A stretch of 16,982 nt of DNA, taken from assembly GCA_947177825.1 (NCBI GenBank), contig CAMWWA010000009.1, positions 1 through 16,982 on the forward strand. The letters are read 5' to 3'. A model generated the notes under the pieces. That model did no database searches. It was not told where the DNA came from and saw only the letters and a program-made list of their open reading frames with translations. Origin of the DNA: an uncultured Clostridia bacterium (GTDB lineage: Bacteria > Bacillota > Clostridia > Christensenellales > Borkfalkiaceae). The number at the start of each line of letters is the position of its first letter. Position 1 is the stretch's first letter. The translations under genes were made by a program, and so were the position numbers. This document shows positions 5,951 to 12,274 of the stretch, piece by piece.

Positions 5951-6294
5951 TTAAAAACTTTGGGGAGTAATTTGGACCGGAAGTACCCGAAAATTGGGGA
6001 GTTTCGGGAATGAAAATTCCGTTCATTGGAGTTTCGGGGAACTGTAATATCAGCGCCATATTACGGGCTGTATTTGGTTTTTGGCAGGGTATTTCCGCAT
6101 ATTGCAAAAACACCTCGCCGGGGTTCGGATTCGGGGAGTTTGTCCCTGAATTCCGGGGATTTTCCGTCGTGTAATCAACCGAAAATCGGGTGCTAAAAGT
6201 TGCTCTAAAACCGCTTATCTCAACATACCTCAAAGGACGTTTTTGGGGAATTGAACCACCGGGTCTGCCTTAAAAACTTTTGAGCGCACATAAA
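5951..6294. other. Gene-free stretch with short G-rich repeats
   Basis: No convincing gene is visible. A minus-strand open frame (5946-6233) is low in complexity and has no binding site. The + strand repeats a motif close to TTSGGGGAGTTT: around 5960-5969, 5994-6004, 6026-6034 (with two bases fewer) and 6130-6141. Two of the copies extend into AGTTTCGGG. A small inverted repeat, GGAAT with ATTCC, lies near 6008-6020. The repeats could be protein or RNA-structure sites, or the debris of an older element. Confidence 0.5.
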
Positions 6295-6323
6295 TTGCAA
6301 TTCGGGTTAAAAACTGCTATACT
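6295..6323 (+). promoter_or_regulatory. Promoter of the SDR epimerase gene
   Basis: TTGCAA (6295-6300), 17-bp spacer, TATACT (6318-6323) with extended -10 TGC. Transcription should start near 6330, leaving a leader of about 20 bases with GCGGGAG ahead of ATG 6352. Confidence 0.7.
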
Positions 6324-6351
6324 TGTTGTAAAGTAAAGCGGGAGTGAAAAA

Positions 6352-7251
6352 ATGAAAATTTTAGTTACGGGCGGCACGGTTTTCGTAAGCAAATACATAG
6401 CGGAGCATTTCTCCGCAAACGGGCACGAAGTTTACGTTTTAAACCGCAACACAAAGCCCCAGTTGCCCGCGGTCAAGCTCATTCAATGCGACCGCAAGGC
6501 GATAGACGGGCAGCTCAAAGGTCTGCATTTCGATACGGTTATAGACGTGACCGCCTATAACGCCGCCGACGTAAACACGTTGCTCGACAGCCTTGAAAGC
6601 TTTGATAACTACGTAATGATAAGCTCGAGCGCGGTATATCCCGAATCACTTGCAATGCCTTTTAAGGAAGGCGATAAGTGCGGCGCGAACAAATTCTGGG
6701 GCGATTACGGCACTGATAAAATAGCGGCTGAAAACGCTCTTATTAAGAGAGTCCCGACCGCGTATATCATCAGGCCGCCCTATTTGTACGGTGAGTACAA
6801 CAACGTTTACCGCGAGGCGTTTGTGTTCGACTGCGCCGAAAGGGACGCAACCTTTTACCTGCCGAAAGACGGCTCTATGCCCTTGCAATTTTTCCACGTT
6901 GAGGACCTGTGCAGATTTATTGAACGCCTACTTGCGCAAAAGCCCGGACAAAGAATATTCAACGTCGGCAATGCGCCCGTAACGGTTAAAGCGTGGGTGG
7001 AGTATTGCTATTCTGCCGCAGGCAAAACGCCGCAATTTGCATACGTTACGGACGGTACGGAGCAGCGCAACTATTTTCCGTTTTACAACTATGCTTACGT
7101 GCTCGATACCGCCGCGCAGAAAGAAATAATGCCCGGACTGTTACCGTTGAAAGACGGATTGAGGCGGGCTTATGAATGGTACAAAGAAAACCGCGGCAGC
7201 GTAAAGCCAAAAAATTATCTGCAATATATTCACAGCCGCTTCGAAAGTTAA
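6352..7251 (+). CDS. NAD-dependent epimerase/dehydratase family protein (SDR)
   Basis: This is a cytoplasmic Rossmann-fold enzyme of 299 residues. The N-terminal nucleotide-binding segment KILVTGGTVFV (2-12) departs from the usual GxxGxxG: the third glycine is replaced, as in atypical SDRs related to the CSP41 type. The catalytic residues are in place, with SSSAVYP (91-97) and the Tyr-x-x-x-Lys pair Y119/K123 in DYGTDKIAAE. IIRPPYLYGE (about 138-147) and FFHVEDLCRFI (about 185-195) are typical of sugar-nucleotide epimerases. The substrate cannot be told; a nucleotide-sugar or similar carbonyl is likely. GCGGGAG precedes ATG 6352 and a clear promoter lies upstream. It is monocistronic, ending at a hairpin. 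From this gene onward composition is host-like. Confidence 0.85.
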   Translation: MKILVTGGTVFVSKYIAEHFSANGHEVYVLNRNTKPQLPAVKLIQCDRKAIDGQLKGLHFDTVIDVTAYNAADVNTLLDSLESFDNYVMISSSAVYPESLAMPFKEGDKCGANKFWGDYGTDKIAAENALIKRVPTAYIIRPPYLYGEYNNVYREAFVFDCAERDATFYLPKDGSMPLQFFHVEDLCRFIERLLAQKPGQRIFNVGNAPVTVKAWVEYCYSAAGKTPQFAYVTDGTEQRNYFPFYNYAYVLDTAAQKEIMPGLLPLKDGLRRAYEWYKENRGSVKPKNYLQYIHSRFES

Positions 7252-7265
7252 GGAGCGGCTATTTA
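7234..7265 (+). terminator. Hairpin overlapping the SDR stop codon
   Basis: AGCCGCT (7234-7240) pairs with AGCGGCT (7254-7260); CTT and AAG can extend the stem inward. The TAA stop lies in the loop region, and ATTTAAAT follows in place of a full T-tract. It is a plausible weak terminator. Confidence 0.45.
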
Positions 7266-7363
7266 AATATAAGTTTTGCATGTCAAAAACAGCAAAAAAG
7301 TGTTAAGGAGGACGGCACGATAAAAAATTTTTTGACAAAATACGACAAAGCAAACGAAATGCA

Positions 7364-7392
7364 TTGACAATGCCTGTTGTTACCCATAAAAT
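7364..7392 (+). promoter_or_regulatory. Promoter of the lipoprotein gene
   Basis: TTGACA (7364-7369), exactly 17 bp, TAAAAT (7387-7392). The start should be near 7399, giving a leader of about 48 bases ending in GAAGAAGGAGG. The rest of 7261-7446 holds nothing else I can support. Confidence 0.75.
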
Positions 7393-7446
7393 TTCATTTA
7401 TCACAAATTATCCGCCGGCGGGAAGCGGGCGAAGAAGGAGGATAGA

Positions 7447-9051
7447 TTGAAGGTAAAAGGTAAGACAAGCGCGCTTATTGCGGCGTGTGCCGGAATATTT
7501 GCGGGCGCCTTTGTAAGCGGTTGCGCGGATATGAAAGCCACTCCGCCGCACGAGCATACTTACAACGAAAGCGAATGGTTGCACGACGATGCGGGGCACT
7601 GGCGAGGCGCCGTGTGTGGACACAGGGAAACAAAGAATTACGGCGAACACGTTTACGACGGAGCCGCGGACGCGGACTGCAACGTGTGCGGCAGATTGAG
7701 AAAAATTGAAGAAATAAAATACCCCGCGGAAAGCAACGGAGAGAAGCCCGAAGAAGTAAAGGGCGCATCCGACGAGAAAGCCGAGGGGTTTATTATTGGC
7801 AAAAATACGGACGGTCTGATAGTGGAGGGAATAAGCGCGGAATATGAGCTGAGCACGGAGAGAAGGGCGCTGAATTTCGATGCTTTGGAATACGCCGTTT
7901 ATCTTTCCGAAAACGGTGCGAAAAGCGAAGAAGTTCCGCCCGAATATTACGAAACTACGGTATATTACGGCGGTAACAAGGTTTTTTCGCCGCAGGAGCT
8001 GACTGACGACGGGCAGTATACGGTGAGTATAAAACTGGTTGGCGCGGTATATGCTGAGGGTGAAAATACGGATGCGGACGACCTTTCCGTCCGTATAGAA
8101 TTTAAAGTTAAAAACGGCGTTAAATCTTTCAGTCTGACGGAAGGCAGAACCGGACAGGTATCTTCCTTAAACGATAAAATGAGCGCGACCTGGAAGTTTG
8201 AAGCGGTGCGCGCGAACGGGGATAAGTTTACTTTTGACGGAAGCGACGCGGAGCTGGTGCCGCCCGATACCGAAACGGTGGGCACTCGCACGACGACGGT
8301 GAAATACGCCGGGATAGTCAAGAGGATAGAATACACGGTTAATCCCGTGCCCGGGATAGTGGACGGCGGTGTGGAAATAACCGCGAAAAGCGGCGCCGAC
8401 ATAGAAACAGACTTGAATTTCGTACGGATAAGCACGGACGATTTCGACGTGGAATATTCGGTGAATGCAGGCTATGATTATTCGGTAAAGACAGTGCTCG
8501 TTTGCAATGGCGAAGAGACAGAGAGCTTAGAGCTGGAAACGGGGGAAAGCGTTCATCACGTGACCGTGCGCGTGACTTTTACTTACACGGTGGAGGGCGA
8601 AACGATAACCAAAGTTTATCCGCAGTCGTTCGAAATAACGGTAAGGAAAAAGCCGCAGAATATAAATCTGCCGCACGTATACGGCGGCGCGGAAATAATG
8701 AGCGGCGACGGGGCGGTGCGCCTGAACGCACAAGACGGTTTTACCGCAAGCGTAAACGACGGGGCGCTGGAGATAAGAAACAGCAAAGAAGAGTACGGGC
8801 TGATTTATACGGGCTTGGTTATAGACGTAGAAAAGCCGGCAACCGTTAAGCTGAATATTGCCGTGGCGGATGGCGCGTATTGCGGCGTTACGGTAGACGG
8901 CGATGACCTCGGCGAAGGACAGGATTTAGAAGGCGAACAAGAGCTGACTTTCGTCTTTGCAGAAAGCGGAGAAAATACAATCTATATACTGGCAAATAAC
9001 GAGTTTGATTTGATTATAATTAAGGGCGTCGAGATTATATACGGGGAGTAA
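7447..9051 (+). CDS. Secreted lipoprotein with HxH/CxxC module and beta-rich repeats
   Basis: The protein has 534 residues. TTG 7447 is the start because AAGGAGG (7434-7440) lies six bases upstream. A basic N-terminus, a hydrophobic stretch and the lipobox V23-S24-G25-C26 mark a type II signal peptide, so the mature protein is probably anchored to the membrane outer face. Residues 35-85 hold a module of His and Cys pairs (HEHTY, DDAGHW, AVCGH, EHVYD, DCNVCG), common in surface proteins of anaerobic Clostridia and a possible metal site. The remainder (about 110-535) is acidic and beta-rich, like Ig-type domains (EFKVKNG, TYTVEGETITKVYP), and ends in a jelly-roll-like domain (YGGAEIM to IIYGE), possibly carbohydrate-binding. 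No catalytic motif is seen. Its stop touches the stop of mnmA on the other strand with no spacer and no obvious terminator. Confidence 0.8.
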   Translation: MKVKGKTSALIAACAGIFAGAFVSGCADMKATPPHEHTYNESEWLHDDAGHWRGAVCGHRETKNYGEHVYDGAADADCNVCGRLRKIEEIKYPAESNGEKPEEVKGASDEKAEGFIIGKNTDGLIVEGISAEYELSTERRALNFDALEYAVYLSENGAKSEEVPPEYYETTVYYGGNKVFSPQELTDDGQYTVSIKLVGAVYAEGENTDADDLSVRIEFKVKNGVKSFSLTEGRTGQVSSLNDKMSATWKFEAVRANGDKFTFDGSDAELVPPDTETVGTRTTTVKYAGIVKRIEYTVNPVPGIVDGGVEITAKSGADIETDLNFVRISTDDFDVEYSVNAGYDYSVKTVLVCNGEETESLELETGESVHHVTVRVTFTYTVEGETITKVYPQSFEITVRKKPQNINLPHVYGGAEIMSGDGAVRLNAQDGFTASVNDGALEIRNSKEEYGLIYTGLVIDVEKPATVKLNIAVADGAYCGVTVDGDDLGEGQDLEGEQELTFVFAESGENTIYILANNEFDLIIIKGVEIIYGE

Positions 9052-10128
9052 TCAGTATTCCACTTTTTCGATAACGCCGCCGCCCAGGCAACGTGTGGAG
9101 TCGTAAAACACCGCGTACTGTCCCTCGGTCACGGCGCGCTGCTTTTCGGCAAACACCACGCGCACGCGGTTGCCTTCGGGCACGATGCGCACCTTCTGCT
9201 CGCCCTGGCGGTAGCGGAATTTCGCCGTACATTCGATGGGGGAAGCGGGCGCGTCGACGCCTATCCAGTTGAGTCCCGACACCTCGCACGAACGCGAATA
9301 CAGCGGACTTTCGTCGCCGTGCGACACGTACAGAACGTTGTTCTGCAAATCCTTTTTCACGACGAACCATCTGCCGTCCTCGCCGCTCTTTCCGCCTATG
9401 TTCACGCCCCTGCGCTGACCTATGGTGTAGTGCATAAGTCCTACGTGTTCGCCCACTTCCTCGCCGCTAAGCGTGAGTATTTTACCGGGCTTGGCGGGCA
9501 GATATTCCATAAGGAATTTACGGAAATTGCGCTCGCCGATAAAGCATATCCCCGTGGAATCCTTCTTTTCCGCGGTGGCAAGCCCGTTGGCGACGGCGAT
9601 TTTGCGCACCTCTTCCTTGGGCAGGTTTGCAAGGGGGAACAGCACTTTTTCAAGCTGCGGCTGGGTTACCTGGTTTAAAAAATAGGTCTGGTCTTTGCCC
9701 CGGTCCGCCGCCTTCAAAAGGTAGTGCCTGCCGCCTTCGGAGTGGTCTATGCCGCAGTAGTGTCCCGTGGCGATATAGTCCGCGCCAAGCGAAAGCGCGT
9801 ACTCGCGGAAGGGACCGAACTTGATTTCACGGTTGCACAGAACGTCGGGGTTGGGAGTTCTGCCCGCGGCGTATTCGTCGAGGAAATGCTTAAACACTCT
9901 CTCCTGATACTGTCTGGCAAAGTTCACGCTGTAATAGGGAATATCCAGCAGCGAACATACCCTGCGCACGTCGGCAAAGTCGCCCTCGGCGGTGCACGTG
10001 CCGTTCGCGTCGTCCTCTTCCCAGTTCAGCATAAAAAGCCCTATTACGTTGTAGCCCTGCTCTTTTAAAAGCAGCGCCGCCACGGAGCTGTCAACTCCGC
10101 CGCTCATTCCCACGACCACGGTTTTCAT
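9052..10128 (-). CDS. mnmA: tRNA-specific 2-thiouridylase MnmA
   Basis: The protein has 358 residues from ATG 10128. MnmA activates U34 of tRNA(Lys, Glu, Gln) with ATP and adds sulfur from a persulfide relay, in the cytoplasm. Visible landmarks are the PP-loop SGGVDSSVAA near the N-terminus, GLFMLNWEED, the NPDVLCNREIKF segment with the first catalytic Cys, ATGHYCG, KDQTYFL, the second Cys in STGICFIGERNFRKFL, and GQRRGVNIGG. The C-terminal beta domain ends LGGGVIEKVEY. A longer frame could begin at a TTG (10165-10167), but that codon lies in the -35 box, so ATG is preferred. There is no Shine-Dalgarno; the -10 box ends 10 bases before the ATG. The gene is convergent with the lipoprotein gene and divergent from DUF4250. 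Confidence 0.97.
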   Translation of the reverse strand: MKTVVVGMSGGVDSSVAALLLKEQGYNVIGLFMLNWEEDDANGTCTAEGDFADVRRVCSLLDIPYYSVNFARQYQERVFKHFLDEYAAGRTPNPDVLCNREIKFGPFREYALSLGADYIATGHYCGIDHSEGGRHYLLKAADRGKDQTYFLNQVTQPQLEKVLFPLANLPKEEVRKIAVANGLATAEKKDSTGICFIGERNFRKFLMEYLPAKPGKILTLSGEEVGEHVGLMHYTIGQRRGVNIGGKSGEDGRWFVVKKDLQNNVLYVSHGDESPLYSRSCEVSGLNWIGVDAPASPIECTAKFRYRQGEQKVRIVPEGNRVRVVFAEKQRAVTEGQYAVFYDSTRCLGGGVIEKVEY

Positions 10129-10138
10129 AATCGGACAA

Positions 10139-10167
10139 ATTATAGCACTTCCCGACGCCTTTTGCAA
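10139..10167 (-). promoter_or_regulatory. mnmA promoter, nearly leaderless
   Basis: On the minus strand TTGCAA (10162-10167), 17-bp spacer, TATAAT (10139-10144) with extended -10 TGC. The predicted start near 10132 leaves a leader of only a few bases, too short for a ribosome binding site. Confidence 0.75.
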
Positions 10168-10177
10168 TTAAATGCGG

Positions 10178-10206
10178 TTGCGTAAATCAAATCAAGGTGC
10201 TATAAT
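10178..10206 (+). promoter_or_regulatory. DUF4250-pepT promoter, leaderless-type
   Basis: TTGCGT (10178-10183), 17-bp spacer, TATAAT (10201-10206) with extended -10 TGC. Six bases separate the -10 from ATG 10213, so the start codon should be the first transcribed bases. It lies back to back with the mnmA promoter, the two -35 boxes being 10 bases apart. Confidence 0.75.
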
Positions 10207-10212
10207 TGCGGT

Positions 10213-10407
10213 ATGTCTAATTTAAACGCTCAATTACCTACGGATGATAACATTCTGCTTTCGCTTGTCAACACAAAGCTGCGCGACGGCGACACGCTTG
10301 CGGACTTTTGCGCCTCCTACGGCGTGGAGGAGGCGGAGCTTGTTTCGCGGCTTGCGCGCGCGGGTTTTAAATACGACGGAATAAGCGGAGCCTTTATAAG
10401 GAGCTGA
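10213..10407 (+). CDS. DUF4250 family small protein
   Basis: The protein has 64 residues. It matches DUF4250: a start with an LPTDDNILLSLVNTKLRD core, a helical segment LADFCASYGVEEAELVSRL resembling a small helix-turn-helix, and the ending FKYDGISGAF. The family is common in Clostridia and has no known function; the helical centre suggests nucleic-acid or protein binding, which is inference. There is no Shine-Dalgarno and the ATG is placed at the predicted transcription start. The stop TGA is 4 bases before the pepT start, so the two are one transcript. Confidence 0.85.
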   Translation: MSNLNAQLPTDDNILLSLVNTKLRDGDTLADFCASYGVEEAELVSRLARAGFKYDGISGAFIRS

Positions 10408-10411
10408 ATTT

Positions 10412-11536
10412 ATGGAAAGTGTCGAAGAGAAATTTTTGCGGTACGTGCGCGTGGATACGCCGAGCGATGAGGACAACTTTGATAATACGCCCTCGACCGA
10501 GTGCCAGAAAAATCTTGCCGGTATGCTGTGCAGTGAGCTGAAAGCGCTTGGCTTGCAGGCGGAGGTTACGGAAAACGCTTACGTCTATTCTCATATCCCC
10601 GCCAACTGCAAAACGCAGTATTCGATAGGCTTTATCGCGCATCTCGATACGGTGGACAAGCCCAGCGGTGTGGGCGTTAAACCCGTGGTGCGCGGCGATA
10701 TAATAACTTCGGACGGCACTACCGTGCTGGGTGCGGACGACAAGGCGGGCGTTGCCGAAATTATGGCGCTTGCCGAATATCTGGTTACGCACCCCGAATT
10801 CAGGCACGGAAAAATCGGCATAGCCTTTACCCCCGACGAGGAGATAGGACACGGCGCCAAGCTGTTCGACGTAAAAAAATTCGGCTGCGATTTTGCATAC
10901 ACCGTGGACGGCGAGGAGCTGGGCGAAATCTCGTACGAAACGTTCAACGGCGCGTGTTTCGATTTGGAAATTACGGGCGTGAATATTCACCCCGGACAAG
11001 CCAAGGACAAAATGATAAACGCGGTCACCGTTGCAAACGAATTTATTTGCGCGCTGCCCGCAAACGAGCGCCCCGAAACGACAGAGGGCAGAGAGGGCTA
11101 TTATTTTATTCCCGAGATAAGCGGCGGTGTGGAAAAGTGCGCCGTGCACGGCATTATCCGTGACCACGACAGAGCGAAGTTCGAAGAGCGCAAGGCGTTC
11201 GTCGAAAGTCTTGTGTATAAGCTTAATGAAAAGTACGGCGGCAGGATATCGCTTAAAATGCGCGACCAGTATTATAACTGCGCGGAGGTAATAACGCCGC
11301 ATATTCACCTTGTGGAAAACGCAAAGCGCGCAATGGAGGCGGAGGGAGTCATGCCGCTTATATTCCCCATAAGGGGCGGCACGGACGGTTCGTCGCTGTC
11401 GTTTATGGGCTTGCCCTGCCCCAATATATGCACGGGCGGACAAAACGCGCACGGGCTTAACGAGTTCGTTTCGGTGCAGGCAATGCACAAGGTTGTGGAA
11501 ATTCTTAAGGGTATAGTCGCCGCCTATAGTAAATAA
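10412..11536 (+). CDS. pepT: Peptidase T (tripeptide aminopeptidase, M20B), shortened form
   Basis: This is a cytoplasmic di-zinc peptidase releasing the N-terminal residue from tripeptides. It has 374 residues. Motifs in order are IAHLDT (first zinc His/Asp), LGADDKAG (bridging Asp), FTPDEEIG (catalytic Glu and zinc Glu), YTVDGEELGE, GVNIHPG, IRDHDR, and near the end GGTDGSSLSFMGLPCPN with ICTGGQNAHGLNEFV (last zinc His). Typical PepT is about 405-410 residues. Here the segment between VKP and TSDGTTVLGADDKAG is about seven residues instead of nearly forty. All metal ligands survive, so activity is expected. AAGGAG (10397-10402) precedes ATG 10412. It is the second gene of the DUF4250 unit. 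Confidence 0.93.
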   Translation: MESVEEKFLRYVRVDTPSDEDNFDNTPSTECQKNLAGMLCSELKALGLQAEVTENAYVYSHIPANCKTQYSIGFIAHLDTVDKPSGVGVKPVVRGDIITSDGTTVLGADDKAGVAEIMALAEYLVTHPEFRHGKIGIAFTPDEEIGHGAKLFDVKKFGCDFAYTVDGEELGEISYETFNGACFDLEITGVNIHPGQAKDKMINAVTVANEFICALPANERPETTEGREGYYFIPEISGGVEKCAVHGIIRDHDRAKFEERKAFVESLVYKLNEKYGGRISLKMRDQYYNCAEVITPHIHLVENAKRAMEAEGVMPLIFPIRGGTDGSSLSFMGLPCPNICTGGQNAHGLNEFVSVQAMHKVVEILKGIVAAYSK

Positions 11537-11551
11537 TAAGAATATAGACAA

Positions 11552-11592
11552 AGCCGCGGCTTGCATTTTGCTTCCGCCGCGGCTATAATAAA
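11552..11592 (+). terminator. GC-rich hairpin after pepT, overlapping the tRNA-Arg promoter
   Basis: AGCCGCGG (11552-11559) pairs perfectly with CCGCGGCT (11577-11584) around a 17-nt loop. No T-tract follows (ATAATAAAAA), so termination may be weak. The loop contains the TTGCAT -35 box of the tRNA gene and the 3' arm abuts its -10 box. Confidence 0.5.
11561..11589 (+). promoter_or_regulatory. tRNA-Arg promoter
   Basis: TTGCAT (11561-11566), 17-bp spacer, TATAAT (11584-11589). Eight bases separate the -10 from the first tRNA base, so the primary transcript carries almost no 5' leader for RNase P to remove. Confidence 0.7.
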
Positions 11593-11597
11593 AATAC

Positions 11598-11673
11598 GTG
11601 CCCGTGGTGGAATTGGATACCATAAAAGCCTCCGACGCTTTCGGTCCGGGTTCGAGCCCCGGCGGACACACCA
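11598..11673 (+). tRNA. tRNA-Arg(CCG)
   Basis: The gene is 76 bases long with encoded CCA. Acceptor GTGCCCG pairs with CGGACAC except for a C4/A69 mismatch. The D-stem is GTGG/CCAT with one G-T pair. The anticodon stem AAAGC/GCTTT encloses loop CTCCGAC, anticodon CCG, which reads CGG codons. The variable loop is CGGT, and T-stem CCGGG/CCCGG encloses TTCGAGC. Discriminator is A. The D-arm sequence is not of the common AGCTCAG type. It is transcribed alone between its own promoter and a strong terminator. Confidence 0.93.
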
Positions 11674-11678
11674 TAACG

Positions 11679-11712
11679 GCGCCGCGCGTTGCAAACGCGC
11701 GGCGCTTTCCTT
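11679..11712 (+). terminator. tRNA-Arg terminator
   Basis: GCGCCGCGCGT (11679-11689) pairs perfectly with ACGCGCGGCGC (11695-11705), 11 bp with a 5-nt loop, followed by TTTCCTT. It starts six bases after the CCA end. Confidence 0.85.
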
Positions 11713-11727
11713 ATCCCTAAAAAAATC

Positions 11728-11739
11728 AATACGCGTATT
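11728..11739. promoter_or_regulatory. Upstream palindrome, candidate MarR operator 1
   Basis: AATACGCGTATT is a perfect 12-bp palindrome ending four bases before the marR -35 box. It shares the ACGCGT core with the larger palindrome downstream; their centres are 52 bp apart, close to five helical turns. Confidence 0.5.
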
Positions 11740-11743
11740 TTAG

Positions 11744-11772
11744 TTGACAAAATCCGCACAATAACATACAAT
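11744..11772 (+). promoter_or_regulatory. marR-degV promoter
   Basis: TTGACA (11744-11749), 17-bp spacer, TACAAT (11767-11772). It is flanked on both sides by palindromes with an ACGCGT core, an arrangement suited to autorepression. Confidence 0.75.
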
Positions 11773-11776
11773 AGCC

Positions 11777-11794
11777 TTGTTGACGCGTCAACAA
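11777..11794. promoter_or_regulatory. 18-bp perfect palindrome, candidate MarR operator 2
   Basis: TTGTTGACGCGTCAACAA covers the expected transcription start, four bases after the -10 box. Length and symmetry fit a MarR dimer site. Binding here would block the promoter, so the regulator encoded 22 bases downstream probably represses its own operon. Confidence 0.7.
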
Positions 11795-11815
11795 ATTAAA
11801 AAGAGAGGAAAAATT

Positions 11816-12274
11816 ATGGACAGATTCAGCACGTTCACCGTTCTTGTAAACAGAATCGTGCGCAATATTCACAAAATAAAGGTGGAGGAAATGTCGAGGT
11901 TCGGTCTGAAAGGCACGCACGTATCCTGCCTGTACTACCTTTACAGGGAGGGCAAGCCCATTACGGCAAGCGAGCTTACGGTCATCTGCGACGAGGACAA
12001 GGCGGCGATTTCGCGCGCGGTGGACTACCTCAGCAGGGAGGGCTACGTCGTCTGCGAGGGCACGGCGCTTAAAAAGTACAAGAGCCCCGTCGTGCTCACG
12101 CAAAAGGGCATCGAGGTCAGCAAGTCGGTTGCGAACAGGGTGGACAGCATTCTTGCCGCCGCAAGCGAGGGTTTGAGCGACGAGGACAGAGCGGTTTTTT
12201 ATAAGGGGCTGGATTTGATTTCGGGCAACTTACAGAAAATCTGCGACGGAAAGGAGGAGTGCGGCGTTGGTTAA
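11816..12274 (+). CDS. MarR-family transcriptional regulator
   Basis: The protein has 152 residues. It has the MarR plan: an N-terminal dimer helix (FTVLVNRIVRNIHKI), a winged helix from about 38 to 100 with GTHVSCLYYLYREGKPITASEL, recognition helix DKAAISRAVDYLSREGYV, wing around KKYKSPVVLT, then C-terminal dimerisation helices. ATG 11816 follows AGAGAGG; an upstream TTG would fall in the operator palindrome and is rejected. The stop overlaps the degV start by 8 bases. The ligand is unknown. Because the partner gene is a DegV-type fatty-acid-binding protein, a FabT-like role in lipid sensing is possible, but that rests on context only. Confidence 0.9.
   Translation: MDRFSTFTVLVNRIVRNIHKIKVEEMSRFGLKGTHVSCLYYLYREGKPITASELTVICDEDKAAISRAVDYLSREGYVVCEGTALKKYKSPVVLTQKGIEVSKSVANRVDSILAAASEGLSDEDRAVFYKGLDLISGNLQKICDGKEECGVG

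Noticed and set aside
5946..6233. Minus-strand open frame of 95 codons
   Set aside because: Low-complexity Pro/Asn/Thr-rich product arising from the G-rich repeats, no ribosome binding site, no recognisable motif.
10129..10167. Upstream TTG start for mnmA adding 13 residues
   Set aside because: The TTG lies within the -35 box and the extra codons cover the -10 box; the conserved protein starts at MKTVVVGMSGG.
10394..11674. Long minus-strand open frame opposite pepT and tRNA-Arg
   Set aside because: It is antisense to a certain pepT and runs through a tRNA gene; the product is basic and has no family features, as usual for a shadow of a GC-rich gene.
11777..11815. Upstream TTG start for the MarR gene
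   Set aside because: It falls inside the 18-bp operator palindrome with no binding site; ATG 11816 has a good AGAGAGG.
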